This document shows, in pieces, positions 7,267 through 16,446 of a DNA stretch of 64,000 nt. Position 1 is the first letter of the stretch, and every line of letters begins with the position of its first letter. The stretch is from positions 1-64,000 of the forward strand of contig JBARZY010000049.1 in assembly GCA_049650345.1 (NCBI GenBank), read 5' to 3'. The translations under genes were made by a program, and so were the position numbers. This DNA is from Glaciecola sp049650345 (GTDB lineage Bacteria > Pseudomonadota > Gammaproteobacteria > Enterobacterales > Alteromonadaceae). The notes beneath the pieces were generated by a model. That model was not told where the DNA came from and searched no databases. It saw nothing but the letters and a program-made list of their open reading frames with translations.

Positions 7267-8514
7267 ATGGCATTGAGTAATCTAGAAACCATTTTAGTAG
7301 ACCAGTTAGAGCTTGGCATGGTGGTGCATGGAATTGCTGAGCAAAACGGTAAGCTAGTGGTTAAAAGCAAAGGCACGGTTAAGCACCTAGCAATAATTAA
7401 CCAACTACAATCTAATGGCGTGATATCTGTGTTTGTTGAACGTCATGACGAAGCCAAGCGTGCGTCAAACGAAAGCCATGCAAATACACGCCAAGTAACC
7501 CCGCTGAATACAAACAGTCCACTACAAAAACTGAAGCAACAAAAGCAAAAGCGAGCCAAACAAAAAGCCTCGCAGCAAAATCGCGTACCTAAAACGTTTT
7601 CTTTGGAATTAGAGCAAGCCGCAGCACTAATTAACAAAAGCCACGCAATTCATAAGCAATATACGCAAAACATTAAAAAAGGCCTTAATATAGAGCTAGA
7701 TGACGCGCGCAATATTATGTGTGAGGTGTATGACAGTTTGGCGCGTAATCCTAATGCTTTGTTATGCTTGTCATTAATTATGAACCACAATGATTATTTG
7801 GCGAAGCATGCTGTGCATGTTGCAATATTGATGTGTTACATGGCGCAGCGCATGGACATGAGTGAAGCTGACTGCGAACGATTGGGTCTACTGGGTTACT
7901 TTTTTGATATAGGCATGACCAAAGTACCTGCACACATCCTCAGTAAAGCAATTGCCTTAAGCCAAGATGAAAAAGTGTTGGTTAAGTCTCACGTAAACGA
8001 CTCGTTAAACATGGTAAAACCCCTAAAGTTAGACAGTGAAATACTACTCGCAATAGAACAGCACCACGAACGCCTTGATGGCTCGGGATACCCTAACGGC
8101 TACTCAGGTTCAAAAATAAGCAAGTTTTCGCGTATGTTAGCCATAGCCGATACCTACGATGCGCTTACCAGTGACCGCGCGTTTCAACAAGCAAAATCGC
8201 CTACCGCCGCGATGAAAATACTCAATACCGCAGATAATGGCTATGATCAAAAGTTAGTACTTCAATTTGTACGTTACTTAGGGGTTTATCCTGTGGGAAG
8301 CTTGGTGATGTTGTCTAACAAGCGCATTGCCTTAGTTATAGAGAACAACCTTCAAAAGCCAAGTGAACCTACTGTAAAGGTATTTTATTCTGCCATAGGC
8401 GGGCATTACTTGGCTCCCAAAGTATTGAACCTAACCCAATACAGCGAGCAAATTAAGGTGCAAAAACCGGTATTGGCCAGTCAATATAACCTTGATCTAG
8501 AAAAGGTATTATAA
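7267..8514 (+). CDS. HD-GYP-like protein with DUF3391-type N-terminus and altered HD motif
   Basis: Counting from the ATG at 7267, the product has 415 residues. Residues about 1-60 resemble the DUF3391 domain often placed before HD-GYP domains (VDQLELGMVV). A Lys/Gln-rich linker at 85-108 follows, then an HD-GYP domain at about 170-310. HHERLDGSGYP (HH 266-267, GYP 274-276), the preceding SH and the downstream IADTYDALTSDR are canonical. The HD pair is Phe-Asp at 213-214 and the usual Lys after Gly is replaced (DIGMTKVP). Active enzymes break down c-di-GMP; losing this His should disturb the metal centre. A start at 7213 is possible, but that leader is unlike the family. Confidence 0.82.
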   Translation: MALSNLETILVDQLELGMVVHGIAEQNGKLVVKSKGTVKHLAIINQLQSNGVISVFVERHDEAKRASNESHANTRQVTPLNTNSPLQKLKQQKQKRAKQKASQQNRVPKTFSLELEQAAALINKSHAIHKQYTQNIKKGLNIELDDARNIMCEVYDSLARNPNALLCLSLIMNHNDYLAKHAVHVAILMCYMAQRMDMSEADCERLGLLGYFFDIGMTKVPAHILSKAIALSQDEKVLVKSHVNDSLNMVKPLKLDSEILLAIEQHHERLDGSGYPNGYSGSKISKFSRMLAIADTYDALTSDRAFQQAKSPTAAMKILNTADNGYDQKLVLQFVRYLGVYPVGSLVMLSNKRIALVIENNLQKPSEPTVKVFYSAIGGHYLAPKVLNLTQYSEQIKVQKPVLASQYNLDLEKVL

Positions 8515-8725
8515 GTCATCCCATGAGGGTACAACTTGTAATATTAACAGTATCTTAAGCACAAGGCGCAGTGACCATCTCAGGTAAGCTTGCGACTATT
8601 GTCCAACAGCTTGCGCCATAAACCCTAACGATTATGAGTGTAAGTGGATAAAAAATAGACTAAGCTTACTTACGGGTGTATTCCCATTTTGTGGTTATAC
8701 CCTATGTTTTCTTTTGGAGATATTA

Positions 8726-9148
8726 ATGGAATCATTGAAAGTACAAGATTATATGAATCGTCGCCCGGTAAAATTATCGTTAGACATGCCAGTTGCCGAG
8801 GCGGTAGAGCGCTTGTTACTCAGCAAGCAAACCGGTGGTCCAGTGTTAAACAGTCAAAATGAGGTGGTTGGGTTTTTATCCGAGCAAGATTGTTTGGGGC
8901 AAATGATTACGTCTAGTTATTATCGAGAACAAGTGTGCAGGGTAGAAGATATTATGAAAACCCCTGTTCTATCGGTAAGAGGCAATGATTCTATAATAGA
9001 ACTTGCGCAAACCATGATTAAAGAAAAGCCCAAAGTATATCCAGTGGTTGACGACACTGGTTCATTAATTGGCTCAATTAATCGTACAGAAGTGTTGAAT
9101 GCTATTGACGTACAATTGCACTCGGGTTACGAAAAACACGGTAAATAA
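8726..9148 (+). CDS. Tandem CBS-domain protein
   Basis: This 140-residue soluble protein is made of two CBS repeats and little else (about residues 5-60 and 75-130). Recognisable CBS features are VQDYMNRRPVKLS, GGPVLNSQNEVVGFLSEQD, VEDIMKTPVLSVRG and VYPVVDDTGSLIGSINR. CBS pairs bind adenosyl ligands such as AMP, ATP or SAM and sense energy state; stand-alone versions usually act on partner proteins. The ATG at 8726 has GGAGA six bases upstream, which decides against the upstream TTG. It is convergent with the phosphatase-like gene that follows. Confidence 0.85.
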   Translation: MESLKVQDYMNRRPVKLSLDMPVAEAVERLLLSKQTGGPVLNSQNEVVGFLSEQDCLGQMITSSYYREQVCRVEDIMKTPVLSVRGNDSIIELAQTMIKEKPKVYPVVDDTGSLIGSINRTEVLNAIDVQLHSGYEKHGK

Positions 9149-9154
9149 GACGGT

Positions 9155-9712
9155 TTATTGCGTTGCGTAATGCGCTTTGACGGTGGTAATGAATGCTTGC
9201 CAAGTTCGGTTAGGCTCCCATGTTTCGTGCATGTGCTGCTTGGCGATTATGTCGTTGTGCTGTAATTGAGTCACCCTATACAAATACGTGAAAACTGCAC
9301 CGCGCCAGTTAAGTTTGCAGTGTGTAAGTACAAGCCCTGTGCTTTGCTCTGCTTCCTTCATGTATGCCACATAGTCTATAAAATTCTGCAAACTTGGTGC
9401 ATTCCATTCAACCGCAACATTTTTGTATGGCATGTTGATTGACGCCAACAATTCTGCTTCATCGGTTCTATCACCCGGTATTAGGTCAATAACGTGGTTC
9501 ACGCCTAAGCGCTGCATGGTCAAGAAATGCGTTTTTGATGGCAAACCTGCACTCACCATATTGGGCGTGTCTACTTGAAAATTCGTCAAATCTTTAAGTT
9601 GTTTATGCATGCTTTCTGCTTTTGTGGCAGTAATCGCACCTGACTCTGGTTGTGCTGAAACCGCCGTGGCTATTAGCAGCGAACTGATAATGACTACTAA
9701 AAAAAATTTCAT
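9155..9712 (-). CDS. Exported DUF442/tyrosine-phosphatase-like protein
   Basis: This 185-residue protein begins with a signal peptide (hydrophobic residues 3-20, cleavage near VSAQP). The rest resembles the DUF442/beta-lactamase-hydrolase-like branch of the protein tyrosine phosphatase fold: a SAGLPSK strand-turn, LGVNHVIDLIPGDRTDEAE, and the P-loop-like LTHCKLNWRGA. The Cys and Arg are spaced as in DUF442 members (CX4R). The loop lacks the usual Ser/Gly run, so activity is uncertain. Periplasmic placement is inferred from the signal peptide. No linked operon partner is seen. Confidence 0.72.
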   Translation of the reverse strand: MKFFLVVIISSLLIATAVSAQPESGAITATKAESMHKQLKDLTNFQVDTPNMVSAGLPSKTHFLTMQRLGVNHVIDLIPGDRTDEAELLASINMPYKNVAVEWNAPSLQNFIDYVAYMKEAEQSTGLVLTHCKLNWRGAVFTYLYRVTQLQHNDIIAKQHMHETWEPNRTWQAFITTVKAHYATQ

Positions 9713-9976
9713 GTTTATGATGCTCTTTAAAAAAACGTAATTGAATTTATGAACACTGAGTACAGTATGACAGTTTCAGCGAGACGAGCGAACTAAGTAA
9801 TTGTTACAAGATATAAAAGTGATAGCACAGATATCTCGCAGTCTCATCTTATTGGCTCAATAAATCTGATGTGCGGCCTTCACAGGTAACTATACAAGCC
9901 ATTGAGTTTTGCCTAAATGATCAATTCACCAAAAAATGCGTAAAAACGACACTATTATGAATTGAAGAGAACACCT

Positions 9977-10555
9977 ATGAGTCAAATAAAAGAACAAGTA
10001 TTAGCTGCTAACGCTGACTATGTTGCCGATTTTGGGGACAAAGCAGACCTTGCGCTGCCTCCTGCCCGTGGTTTTGCTATTTTAACCTGCATGGATGCTC
10101 GTCTTGATCCTGCAAAATACGCAGGCCTTGCCGAGGGTGATGCCCATGTTATTCGCAACGCCGGTGGACGCGCAAGCGATGACGCCATCCGCTCATTAGT
10201 TATTTCTCACAAACTGTTGGGCACAAAAGAGTGGTTTGTGATTCATCATACCGACTGCGGAATGGAATTGTTTAACAGCGAAATTATGGGCGACTTACTA
10301 AACGAAAGTTTGCAAACCGCAACCGTAGATGAAAATGGCTGGAGAAATGTTGATAAAAGCGGCGGTACCAGCGACGGTAAATACATCAATTGGTTAACGT
10401 TTACCGACAACGCTAAGAGTGTTGTAGAGGATGTACAACGGATTCGGGCGAACACGATGGTTCCAAAGGATGTTCCAATTTACGGATATATTTACGATTG
10501 TAAAACGGGGCAGTTAGTTGAAGTGCCTGAAGCGAATGCTGTAGGTGCGGTGTAA
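9977..10555 (+). CDS. Beta-class carbonic anhydrase
   Basis: This 192-residue protein interconverts CO2 and bicarbonate in the cytoplasm. The zinc ligands of beta carbonic anhydrases are visible: Cys in LTCMDARLDP with the paired Asp-Arg dyad, then His and Cys in HHTDCGM. RNAGGRASDDAIRSL is the conserved dimer-helix segment. The ATG at 9977 was chosen over the TTG at 9962 because AGAGAA lies just upstream and family members start near MSQIKEQ. Length and motifs match the short, type-II-like beta enzymes. It is followed by a convergent diguanylate cyclase gene. Confidence 0.9.
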   Translation: MSQIKEQVLAANADYVADFGDKADLALPPARGFAILTCMDARLDPAKYAGLAEGDAHVIRNAGGRASDDAIRSLVISHKLLGTKEWFVIHHTDCGMELFNSEIMGDLLNESLQTATVDENGWRNVDKSGGTSDGKYINWLTFTDNAKSVVEDVQRIRANTMVPKDVPIYGYIYDCKTGQLVEVPEANAVGAV

Positions 10556-10581
10556 GTATTTACTATGCGCTGATGTTATGT

Positions 10582-11715
10582 CTACTTCTTGGGCCTCTCA
10601 TCAGCGTAGCAAAATTGATTTTTACCCTTCTTTTTAGCTCGGTACATTGCAAGGTCTGCATTATGCATGATTGTTTCGGGCATACTACTTCCTTGCTTTT
10701 GCGTTGCAATGCCAATGCTAGCACTAATATCTATAGTCTTTCCTGAAATAACAATAGGCTTAGCAAGTTGCTTTATTATGCGGTTGGCGATGCCTTCGGC
10801 TTCTTCTATGCAGTTTTTATTGTGTAATAGGACCACAAATTCGTCACCACCGAATCGACATACATAACTCTGTGGTATTTGTATATTGCTGAGTCGTTCA
10901 GCCACTCGAATCAATAGTTCGTCGCCGGTGGCATGTCCGTAGTTGTCGTTTACCGCTTTGAAACCATCTAAATCAATAAATAGTATTGCTACGTCATTGA
11001 CTACTAATACATCGCTAAAACGTTGTAGAAAAGCTCGTCGATTCAATAAGCCGGTTAATGTGTCATGATTAGCATCAAAGGCCAATTGTGCTTTATAGTC
11101 TTGCTCTAATTGCTGCGCTTCGTGCCGTTTTATAACAGCACAAATATGTTGTGAAACAAACGCAAGAATTTTTGCGTCAGCGTCCGTGTACATAGACCTA
11201 TTTGTATAGGTTTGTACTACGATAGCGCCTATCGTTTCGTCTCCATACACCAGAGGCACACCAAGCCACGAGGCTGGCAGTAATTTGCGATGTGCAATGA
11301 GTTTCTTATCAGAGAGCGCAGTCAGTTCTTTTTTTGACAATAATACCGTATCACTTTTATTGATTACCAATTCGGTGACACCATTGCCCATTTTTCTCAC
11401 TGGGAAGTCATCGGGATATTCATAAGTATCACCATAGGTATCTTGATAATAAACGAACTCTATTGTTTGATTGTTGCGATTAACTCGCGCAACGTAAAAG
11501 TTAGAGGTATCAATTAAGGTGCTTAACAACTGATGAATCTGAGCATAAAGTGTGTTGATATCAAGCTTGATATTATGACTCAGTTCAGATATTTCTAATA
11601 ATGTTGAGAGAAGCAAATTCTCGCTGCGTAGCTGCTCTACTTCACTCGTACCAGAATGAATTTCTGTGGGTATACTGCTTAGCAGCTTTTTATTGTCAGC
11701 ATTACTACAAGTCAT
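10582..11715 (-). CDS. GAF-GGDEF diguanylate cyclase
   Basis: This 377-residue cytoplasmic protein has a short helical N-terminus, a GAF sensor domain at about 45-200 (SWLGVPLVYGDETIGAIVVQ) and a GGDEF domain at about 210-372. The active-site motif RFGGDEFVVLL is intact, as are DHDTLTGLLNRRAF-type entry residues (NHDTLTGLLNRRAF) and IDLDGFKAVNDNYGH. It should make c-di-GMP from two GTP. An RxxD inhibitory site is not seen five residues before GGDEF, so product inhibition may be weak. Two HD-GYP-like genes nearby belong to the same signalling theme but are separate units. Confidence 0.92.
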   Translation of the reverse strand: MTCSNADNKKLLSSIPTEIHSGTSEVEQLRSENLLLSTLLEISELSHNIKLDINTLYAQIHQLLSTLIDTSNFYVARVNRNNQTIEFVYYQDTYGDTYEYPDDFPVRKMGNGVTELVINKSDTVLLSKKELTALSDKKLIAHRKLLPASWLGVPLVYGDETIGAIVVQTYTNRSMYTDADAKILAFVSQHICAVIKRHEAQQLEQDYKAQLAFDANHDTLTGLLNRRAFLQRFSDVLVVNDVAILFIDLDGFKAVNDNYGHATGDELLIRVAERLSNIQIPQSYVCRFGGDEFVVLLHNKNCIEEAEGIANRIIKQLAKPIVISGKTIDISASIGIATQKQGSSMPETIMHNADLAMYRAKKKGKNQFCYADERPKK

Positions 11716-11852
11716 GATAAATTAATCTACGGCTTTAATTTTGTAAGTTAATTTGTATCATAAATAGTTTTTGGGTGCCTATAGTAATTTAGCTAAAAAG
11801 TATGGATCTTCGTACTCTAGAAATCGTGATGCACTGACTGATAAAAAGTAGC

Positions 11853-12752
11853 TTAGCCATTTTTCTTCACCGCCTGCATCAACAAACACACCATCACCAA
11901 CAAAATACCCACCGCCCCAATACCCGTAAATTGCTCACCCACAATTAACACGGCTAAAATAGTTGCAATAACCGGCTCAATCAGAGTAATAAGAGTTGCC
12001 TTGCTTGCGTCTACATAATTCAGTCCAAAACCAAACAACAAATATCCAATAAACATAGGCACAATAGCCATATACAACGATACGCTTGTGTTAGTTGCGC
12101 TCGAAAATAGGTTATCGCCAGTAAACAACAAAGATGGGAGTAAAAACATTGCGGCTATGCCAAACATAGCCGACATTGACGAGGTAGAGTGCACGCCTGC
12201 TTCAATTAAACGTTTGGCTGCATACGAATATCCTGCATAGGTTAAGCCTGCAACACAACCAAGCACAATACCTAAGGTTTGGGCTTGAACATTGTATGCA
12301 ACTTCAACATTGTCGACTTTGCCCAGCGCTAAAAGGGCAATGCCTACCGCGCCAATCACAAAGCTAAGTATCCACTGTATTGAAATTGCTTTATTACTTA
12401 TTACGCGTTCAAGCACGGCTGCAAAAAACGGTGCAGAAGCAATGGATACCACGGTACCAATGGCAACGCCTGAAAGACGCATTGAGCTATAAAATGCCAA
12501 TGGATATATAGCCACTGAGGCTGCACCCAACAACAATACCCAAGGATGCTGGAGTATGCGTTTATAATCGATAAACAATTGCCGACGCGCTGCCAATACT
12601 AAAAGAACGCCACCTATGCCCATTGAAAATGCACCAATACCCAATGCGCTAACATTAGGTGCATAGCTTGCCGCCGTGCCGGTGGTACCCCATAAGAGGC
12701 TGGCAACTATAATGGCCAGCATGCCTTTAAAAACGGTGTGGTTATTTTTCAT
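11853..12752 (-). CDS. EamA/DMT-family exporter
   Basis: This 299-residue inner-membrane protein has about ten hydrophobic segments in two EamA repeats: the first begins at LAIIVASLLWGTTGTAASY, the second near LGIVLGCVAGLTYAGYSYA. DMT/EamA proteins export metabolites such as amino acids or act as drug/metabolite exchangers. The substrate cannot be told from sequence. The second repeat ends with the usual EPVIATILAVLIVGEQ. It has its own short upstream space and no obvious partner; an SDR gene lies upstream on the same strand. Confidence 0.88.
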   Translation of the reverse strand: MKNNHTVFKGMLAIIVASLLWGTTGTAASYAPNVSALGIGAFSMGIGGVLLVLAARRQLFIDYKRILQHPWVLLLGAASVAIYPLAFYSSMRLSGVAIGTVVSIASAPFFAAVLERVISNKAISIQWILSFVIGAVGIALLALGKVDNVEVAYNVQAQTLGIVLGCVAGLTYAGYSYAAKRLIEAGVHSTSSMSAMFGIAAMFLLPSLLFTGDNLFSSATNTSVSLYMAIVPMFIGYLLFGFGLNYVDASKATLITLIEPVIATILAVLIVGEQFTGIGAVGILLVMVCLLMQAVKKNG

Positions 12753-12860
12753 AAAACGATTAGCGTACCAAGGATAGTTATATTCGGCTAAAACATCCTA
12801 TTTGGTATGTTTCCGTGAGTACATACTATCGTAATTACACGACTAACATGGCATAAGTTT

Positions 12861-13664
12861 TCATGCATGTTTTGTCACTAAACCATTTATGGCGTGCATT
12901 ACTGTATTGCAGTTGTCTGCGTTCAAAGCAAATGGGTGAGGGTTTGCAAATCGTTTTGCGTCGTTATCAAAATATTTACCCGAGGCGGTTTTAAACTTTT
13001 CAGAGAACGATGCGTCAACCAATACTTGTGCGCCAATGCTCAAGTCGTTGCCCGCTACGCCAAACCCTTCTTTTACCATTTTAGAAGCCAGCAGTGAACC
13101 CGGGTTTACAGCTACCGCTACTTGGGTTTGTGACAACTGTTGGGCCAGGTTTGCAACCCATATCGTAAGCGCAAGTTTGCTTTGTGCATAAGCTTGCATA
13201 TCGTCGCCTACTGTTACTGTGCCCAACATTGCATTTACGTTCACAGGCGCTTGCGCTGCCGACGATAAGTTAACAATACGCCCGTTGTCACTTAAAATGG
13301 GTAACAAGCCCTGCGTTATCATTACGGGCGCTAGGGTGTTAACTACAAACCTTGCGTCTAGTCCGTCTTGCGTAATGGGATTGGGCAGTTTAAGCACGCC
13401 AGCATTATTTATAATGACGTCTAACGATGTGTGCTGCGTTCTTATATTTGCAATGAGTGCAGTAATGTCGTCAAAGTTAGATAAGTCAGCTAAGTAAGTC
13501 TCAATGTTTGCATGTGGATAGGCTGATGATAGTTGTGCTACCGCCGAGTCGATTTTGCTTGCGCTGCGGCCATGCAGCAATAAATGATGACCATCTGCAG
13601 CCATTAACTTTGCGGTTTCTAATCCAATGCCATCTGTGGCACCTGTGATGAGTACTTTTTTCAT
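12861..13664 (-). CDS. Short-chain dehydrogenase/reductase (SDR)
   Basis: This 267-residue NAD(P)-dependent oxidoreductase has the Rossmann motif TGATDGIG at the N-terminus, HGRSASK after the second strand (NADP preference is likely), NNAGVLKLP, and the catalytic YAQSK after LSSAAQ. These define a classical SDR. The substrate is unknown; the sequence resembles retinol-dehydrogenase-like or WW-domain-oxidoreductase-like bacterial SDRs. The gene is isolated between the lpd operon and the DMT exporter, with about 170 bases upstream to hold its promoter. Confidence 0.88.
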   Translation of the reverse strand: MKKVLITGATDGIGLETAKLMAADGHHLLLHGRSASKIDSAVAQLSSAYPHANIETYLADLSNFDDITALIANIRTQHTSLDVIINNAGVLKLPNPITQDGLDARFVVNTLAPVMITQGLLPILSDNGRIVNLSSAAQAPVNVNAMLGTVTVGDDMQAYAQSKLALTIWVANLAQQLSQTQVAVAVNPGSLLASKMVKEGFGVAGNDLSIGAQVLVDASFSEKFKTASGKYFDNDAKRFANPHPFALNADNCNTVMHAINGLVTKHA

Positions 13665-13834
13665 TTGTTTGGTCCTAAATTTATACGCTTATTTTAAAGT
13701 GTAATAAGCATAAGTAGCATTATGAAATACGCTCAACTAATAACCACTCAATAGTAAGCTTTATTTGTTCTTTTGATAATCGGTTAGATTCAATAATTTG
13801 TTTTCTGATTTCACTGATAATACTTAATCTATTG

Positions 13835-15253
13835 TTACATCTTTTTCATTTTATTTGGTAAGTCGGTTATTGTTCCTTCAAGCACTTCAGCTGATAGCCC
13901 TACAGATTCATTAAGAGTTGGGTGAGCATGAATGGTCAATGCTATGTCCTCAGCGTTGGCTCCCATTTCAATTGCTAATGAAATTTCGCCTAATAACTCA
14001 CCCGCATTTATACCCACTGTGCCGCCACCAATTACTCGTCCAGTGTCTGTTTCGGTGATGAGCTTTGTTTTGCCTTCTGCACGACCAGAAGCAATAGCCC
14101 TTCCAGAAGCGCTCCAAGGAAAGTGTGCAACGCGGTAATTAACATTGCTTGATTTGGCTTCATTCTCTGTAATGCCAACCCACGCAATTTCTGGATCGGT
14201 ATAAGCCACAGATGGTATGCATCCGGGGTCGAAAGTGTGGCGTAAACCTGAAATTACCTCAGCAGCAACATGGCCTTGGTGTGTTGCTTTATGAGCGAGC
14301 ATGGGCTGGCCTACAATATCACCAATGGCAAATATGTGTTCCACGCTGGTTCTCATTTGTGGGTCAACAGTGATAAAACCTGCATCGTTAATCTTAACAC
14401 CAGCGCATGTTGCGTTTAGTTTGTGACCATTAGGTTTACGCCCAACAGCGACTAAAATTTTGTCATAGATAACGGTTGTTGAAGGCGCGGACTGGCCTTC
14501 AAACGTAACATGTAGACCATCTTCTTTAGCTGTTACGCTTGTCACCTTGGTCGACAGCATTAAGTTAAATTTCTGCTGATTAAACTTCGTGTATATGTCG
14601 ACTAAATCTTTATCTGCTGAGGGTATGAGTTGGTCTGCAGCCTCTACAATTGTCACGTTTGATCCCAAAGATTGATAAACAGTGCTCATTTCCAAACCAA
14701 TTATTCCTCCACCCAGCACTAGCAGTTTTTGGGGTACATCATTAAGGGTCAATGCTGAAGTAGAATCCATTACTCTGCTGTCTTCATAAGGTATAAACGG
14801 TAACCGAACGACTGAAGAGCCAGCAGCTATAATGGCATAGTCAAAGTTAACTGTAGTAGTGATGTCACCTTCAACCACTTCGAGTGTATTGGCAGAAGTA
14901 AACTTCCCCGTCCCGCGCACAATGTTAACATTACGCCCTTTTGCCATGAGTGCTACGCCAGATGTTAGCTTTGATACCACAGAGTTCTTCCATTGATTTA
15001 TTTTCGGGAGATTTATCTGCGGTGCAGCAAAGGTTAAGCCATGGCTATCGGCTTTAGCAGTATCGTCAATTAACTTCGAAATATGAAGTAAGGCCTTAGA
15101 GGGTATGCATCCTACATTTAGGCATACACCGCCTAACTCTTGATATTTTTCGACTAATACAACCTCAAGACCAAGGTCTGCGGCTCTAAATGCGGCTGAG
15201 TACCCACCAGGCCCAGAGCCCAAAACAACAACTTGCGTATTCACATGTGTCAT
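13835..15253 (-). CDS. lpd: Dihydrolipoyl dehydrogenase (E. coli LpdA type)
   Basis: This 472-residue flavoenzyme reoxidises dihydrolipoamide with NAD. It shows the FAD motif GSGPGGYSAAFRAADLG, the redox disulfide GGVCLNVGCIPSKALL, the NAD-binding GGGIIGLEMS and the C-terminal His-Glu dyad in HAHPTLNESVG. It resembles the E. coli Lpd of the pyruvate and oxoglutarate dehydrogenases. Here it is the last gene of an operon with enoyl-CoA hydratase, 2OG oxygenase and DUF465 genes, not with aceEF, so it is probably an additional, pathway-specific copy. Whether a second lpd exists elsewhere cannot be seen. Confidence 0.93.
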   Translation of the reverse strand: MTHVNTQVVVLGSGPGGYSAAFRAADLGLEVVLVEKYQELGGVCLNVGCIPSKALLHISKLIDDTAKADSHGLTFAAPQINLPKINQWKNSVVSKLTSGVALMAKGRNVNIVRGTGKFTSANTLEVVEGDITTTVNFDYAIIAAGSSVVRLPFIPYEDSRVMDSTSALTLNDVPQKLLVLGGGIIGLEMSTVYQSLGSNVTIVEAADQLIPSADKDLVDIYTKFNQQKFNLMLSTKVTSVTAKEDGLHVTFEGQSAPSTTVIYDKILVAVGRKPNGHKLNATCAGVKINDAGFITVDPQMRTSVEHIFAIGDIVGQPMLAHKATHQGHVAAEVISGLRHTFDPGCIPSVAYTDPEIAWVGITENEAKSSNVNYRVAHFPWSASGRAIASGRAEGKTKLITETDTGRVIGGGTVGINAGELLGEISLAIEMGANAEDIALTIHAHPTLNESVGLSAEVLEGTITDLPNKMKKM

Positions 15254-15262
15254 ATTTATGTC

Positions 15263-15505
15263 CTAGTCTTCAGCAATGAGTTGTTGATAAAGAAGATCTT
15301 TCAGTGCTGCTCTTTGCTGTTTAATATCATGCATAGTGGCATCGTCGGTTGGTGAATTTTGAAGTTCTAAATGACGAATCTCGTTATCCAAGTCATGATA
15401 GCGACGTGCTCTATCTTTAAACGTGCCACTGTTAGTATTTAACGTTTGTATCTTGTCCGACAAATGCGGGAACTCTAAAAGTAGTGAATGTTTTTCACCT
15501 AACAT
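15263..15505 (-). CDS. YdcH-like DUF465 small helical protein
   Basis: This 80-residue protein has the DUF465 (YdcH) pattern: a helical hairpin beginning with EKHSLLLEFPHLSDKIQTL, then FKDRARRYHDLDNEI and a Lys/Gln-rich second helix (HDIKQQRAALKDLLYQQL). The family's function is unknown. It lies 9 bases before lpd and 18 bases after the oxygenase gene, well inside the operon, which is an unusual setting for this family. Confidence 0.82.
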   Translation of the reverse strand: MLGEKHSLLLEFPHLSDKIQTLNTNSGTFKDRARRYHDLDNEIRHLELQNSPTDDATMHDIKQQRAALKDLLYQQLIAED

Positions 15506-15523
15506 AGTTTGTGTCCTTGGGTG

Positions 15524-16432
15524 TTAAAATGGTGCTGATTTATCCTGCTGGGGCTGTTCTAATACCCAGCGTTTTTGTGCTTCAATATGCCCGCCTCTAG
15601 TTGTTGCGAGGGGTACTGTTCCGCGATCTCCAAACAACCAAAAAACAAAATTAGTTCGTTCGCCAGTTAAAATTGGCTGAGCGGCGTGAGGCACATTGCC
15701 TCTATGGAACAACGCGCTTCCTGGCTCGAAATTAAGCGATATCGTTTGCTTAGAATTGTTATCGAAAAAATCAACTGAAGAACCTGTAAATTCCTCATTT
15801 GGTAAATTTAGATTGATATTCAGCGTTACCGCTGATGCGTCTGTATGCGGCCTAATTGAGGTATCGGTTTTTGGGTTATAATTAATTGAAAAACCAAAGC
15901 TTTGGGAATCATAACCTACGATTTCAGGAAACAATAAACGTGAAATGGGTCTCATGTATTCATCAATTAATTTTCTGTAGAACGCTTGAAAACTAGGCGC
16001 GGCAAGATATCCAGCAGAACGCTGATCAAGCATCGCGCCTTTTCGATTTAAGACAATGCCATAAGGAGGACGAAGTGGTATTTGTGCGTCCCATACTTTT
16101 TCAAGATATGCTCGCAATTGTCCCAAGCGCTCCGGGTTAAAAATTTGGCATGCATACACATTCGGAGCAACTTCTTTTAAAAGTGCTTCAACTGCTGTTT
16201 CTTTTGTAGGGTCAGTCCATGCCGCTTGCACTGCTTGTTTAAGTTCAGGGGCTAGCAAATCATCAAATAAATCGACTAAATTTATTCCTTCGCTCTCTTC
16301 CCATTGTGACCATGCCTGAGCTAAAACGGTCTCGTTTTCGTGCCAAAAGGACTCTACGGCAGGATCCCGGCGCAGCATTTCATCTCTCGATGGTAAGCTT
16401 AGTTGCCTCGCTTGTTCTAGTATCTTATACAT
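15524..16432 (-). CDS. 2-oxoglutarate/Fe(II)-dependent oxygenase-like protein
   Basis: This 302-residue soluble protein has a helical N-terminal half and a C-terminal double-stranded beta-helix. The iron ligands appear as HTD in IRPHTDASAVTLN and the distal His in HRGNVPHAAQPI, and the following Arg (GERTNFVFW) could hold 2-oxoglutarate. Such enzymes hydroxylate or otherwise oxidise small molecules or proteins using O2. It sits 14 bases after the enoyl-CoA hydratase gene. The co-substrate and substrate are inferred from motifs only. Confidence 0.75.
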   Translation of the reverse strand: MYKILEQARQLSLPSRDEMLRRDPAVESFWHENETVLAQAWSQWEESEGINLVDLFDDLLAPELKQAVQAAWTDPTKETAVEALLKEVAPNVYACQIFNPERLGQLRAYLEKVWDAQIPLRPPYGIVLNRKGAMLDQRSAGYLAAPSFQAFYRKLIDEYMRPISRLLFPEIVGYDSQSFGFSINYNPKTDTSIRPHTDASAVTLNINLNLPNEEFTGSSVDFFDNNSKQTISLNFEPGSALFHRGNVPHAAQPILTGERTNFVFWLFGDRGTVPLATTRGGHIEAQKRWVLEQPQQDKSAPF

Positions 16433-16446
16433 AGTTAGTCCCCCGA

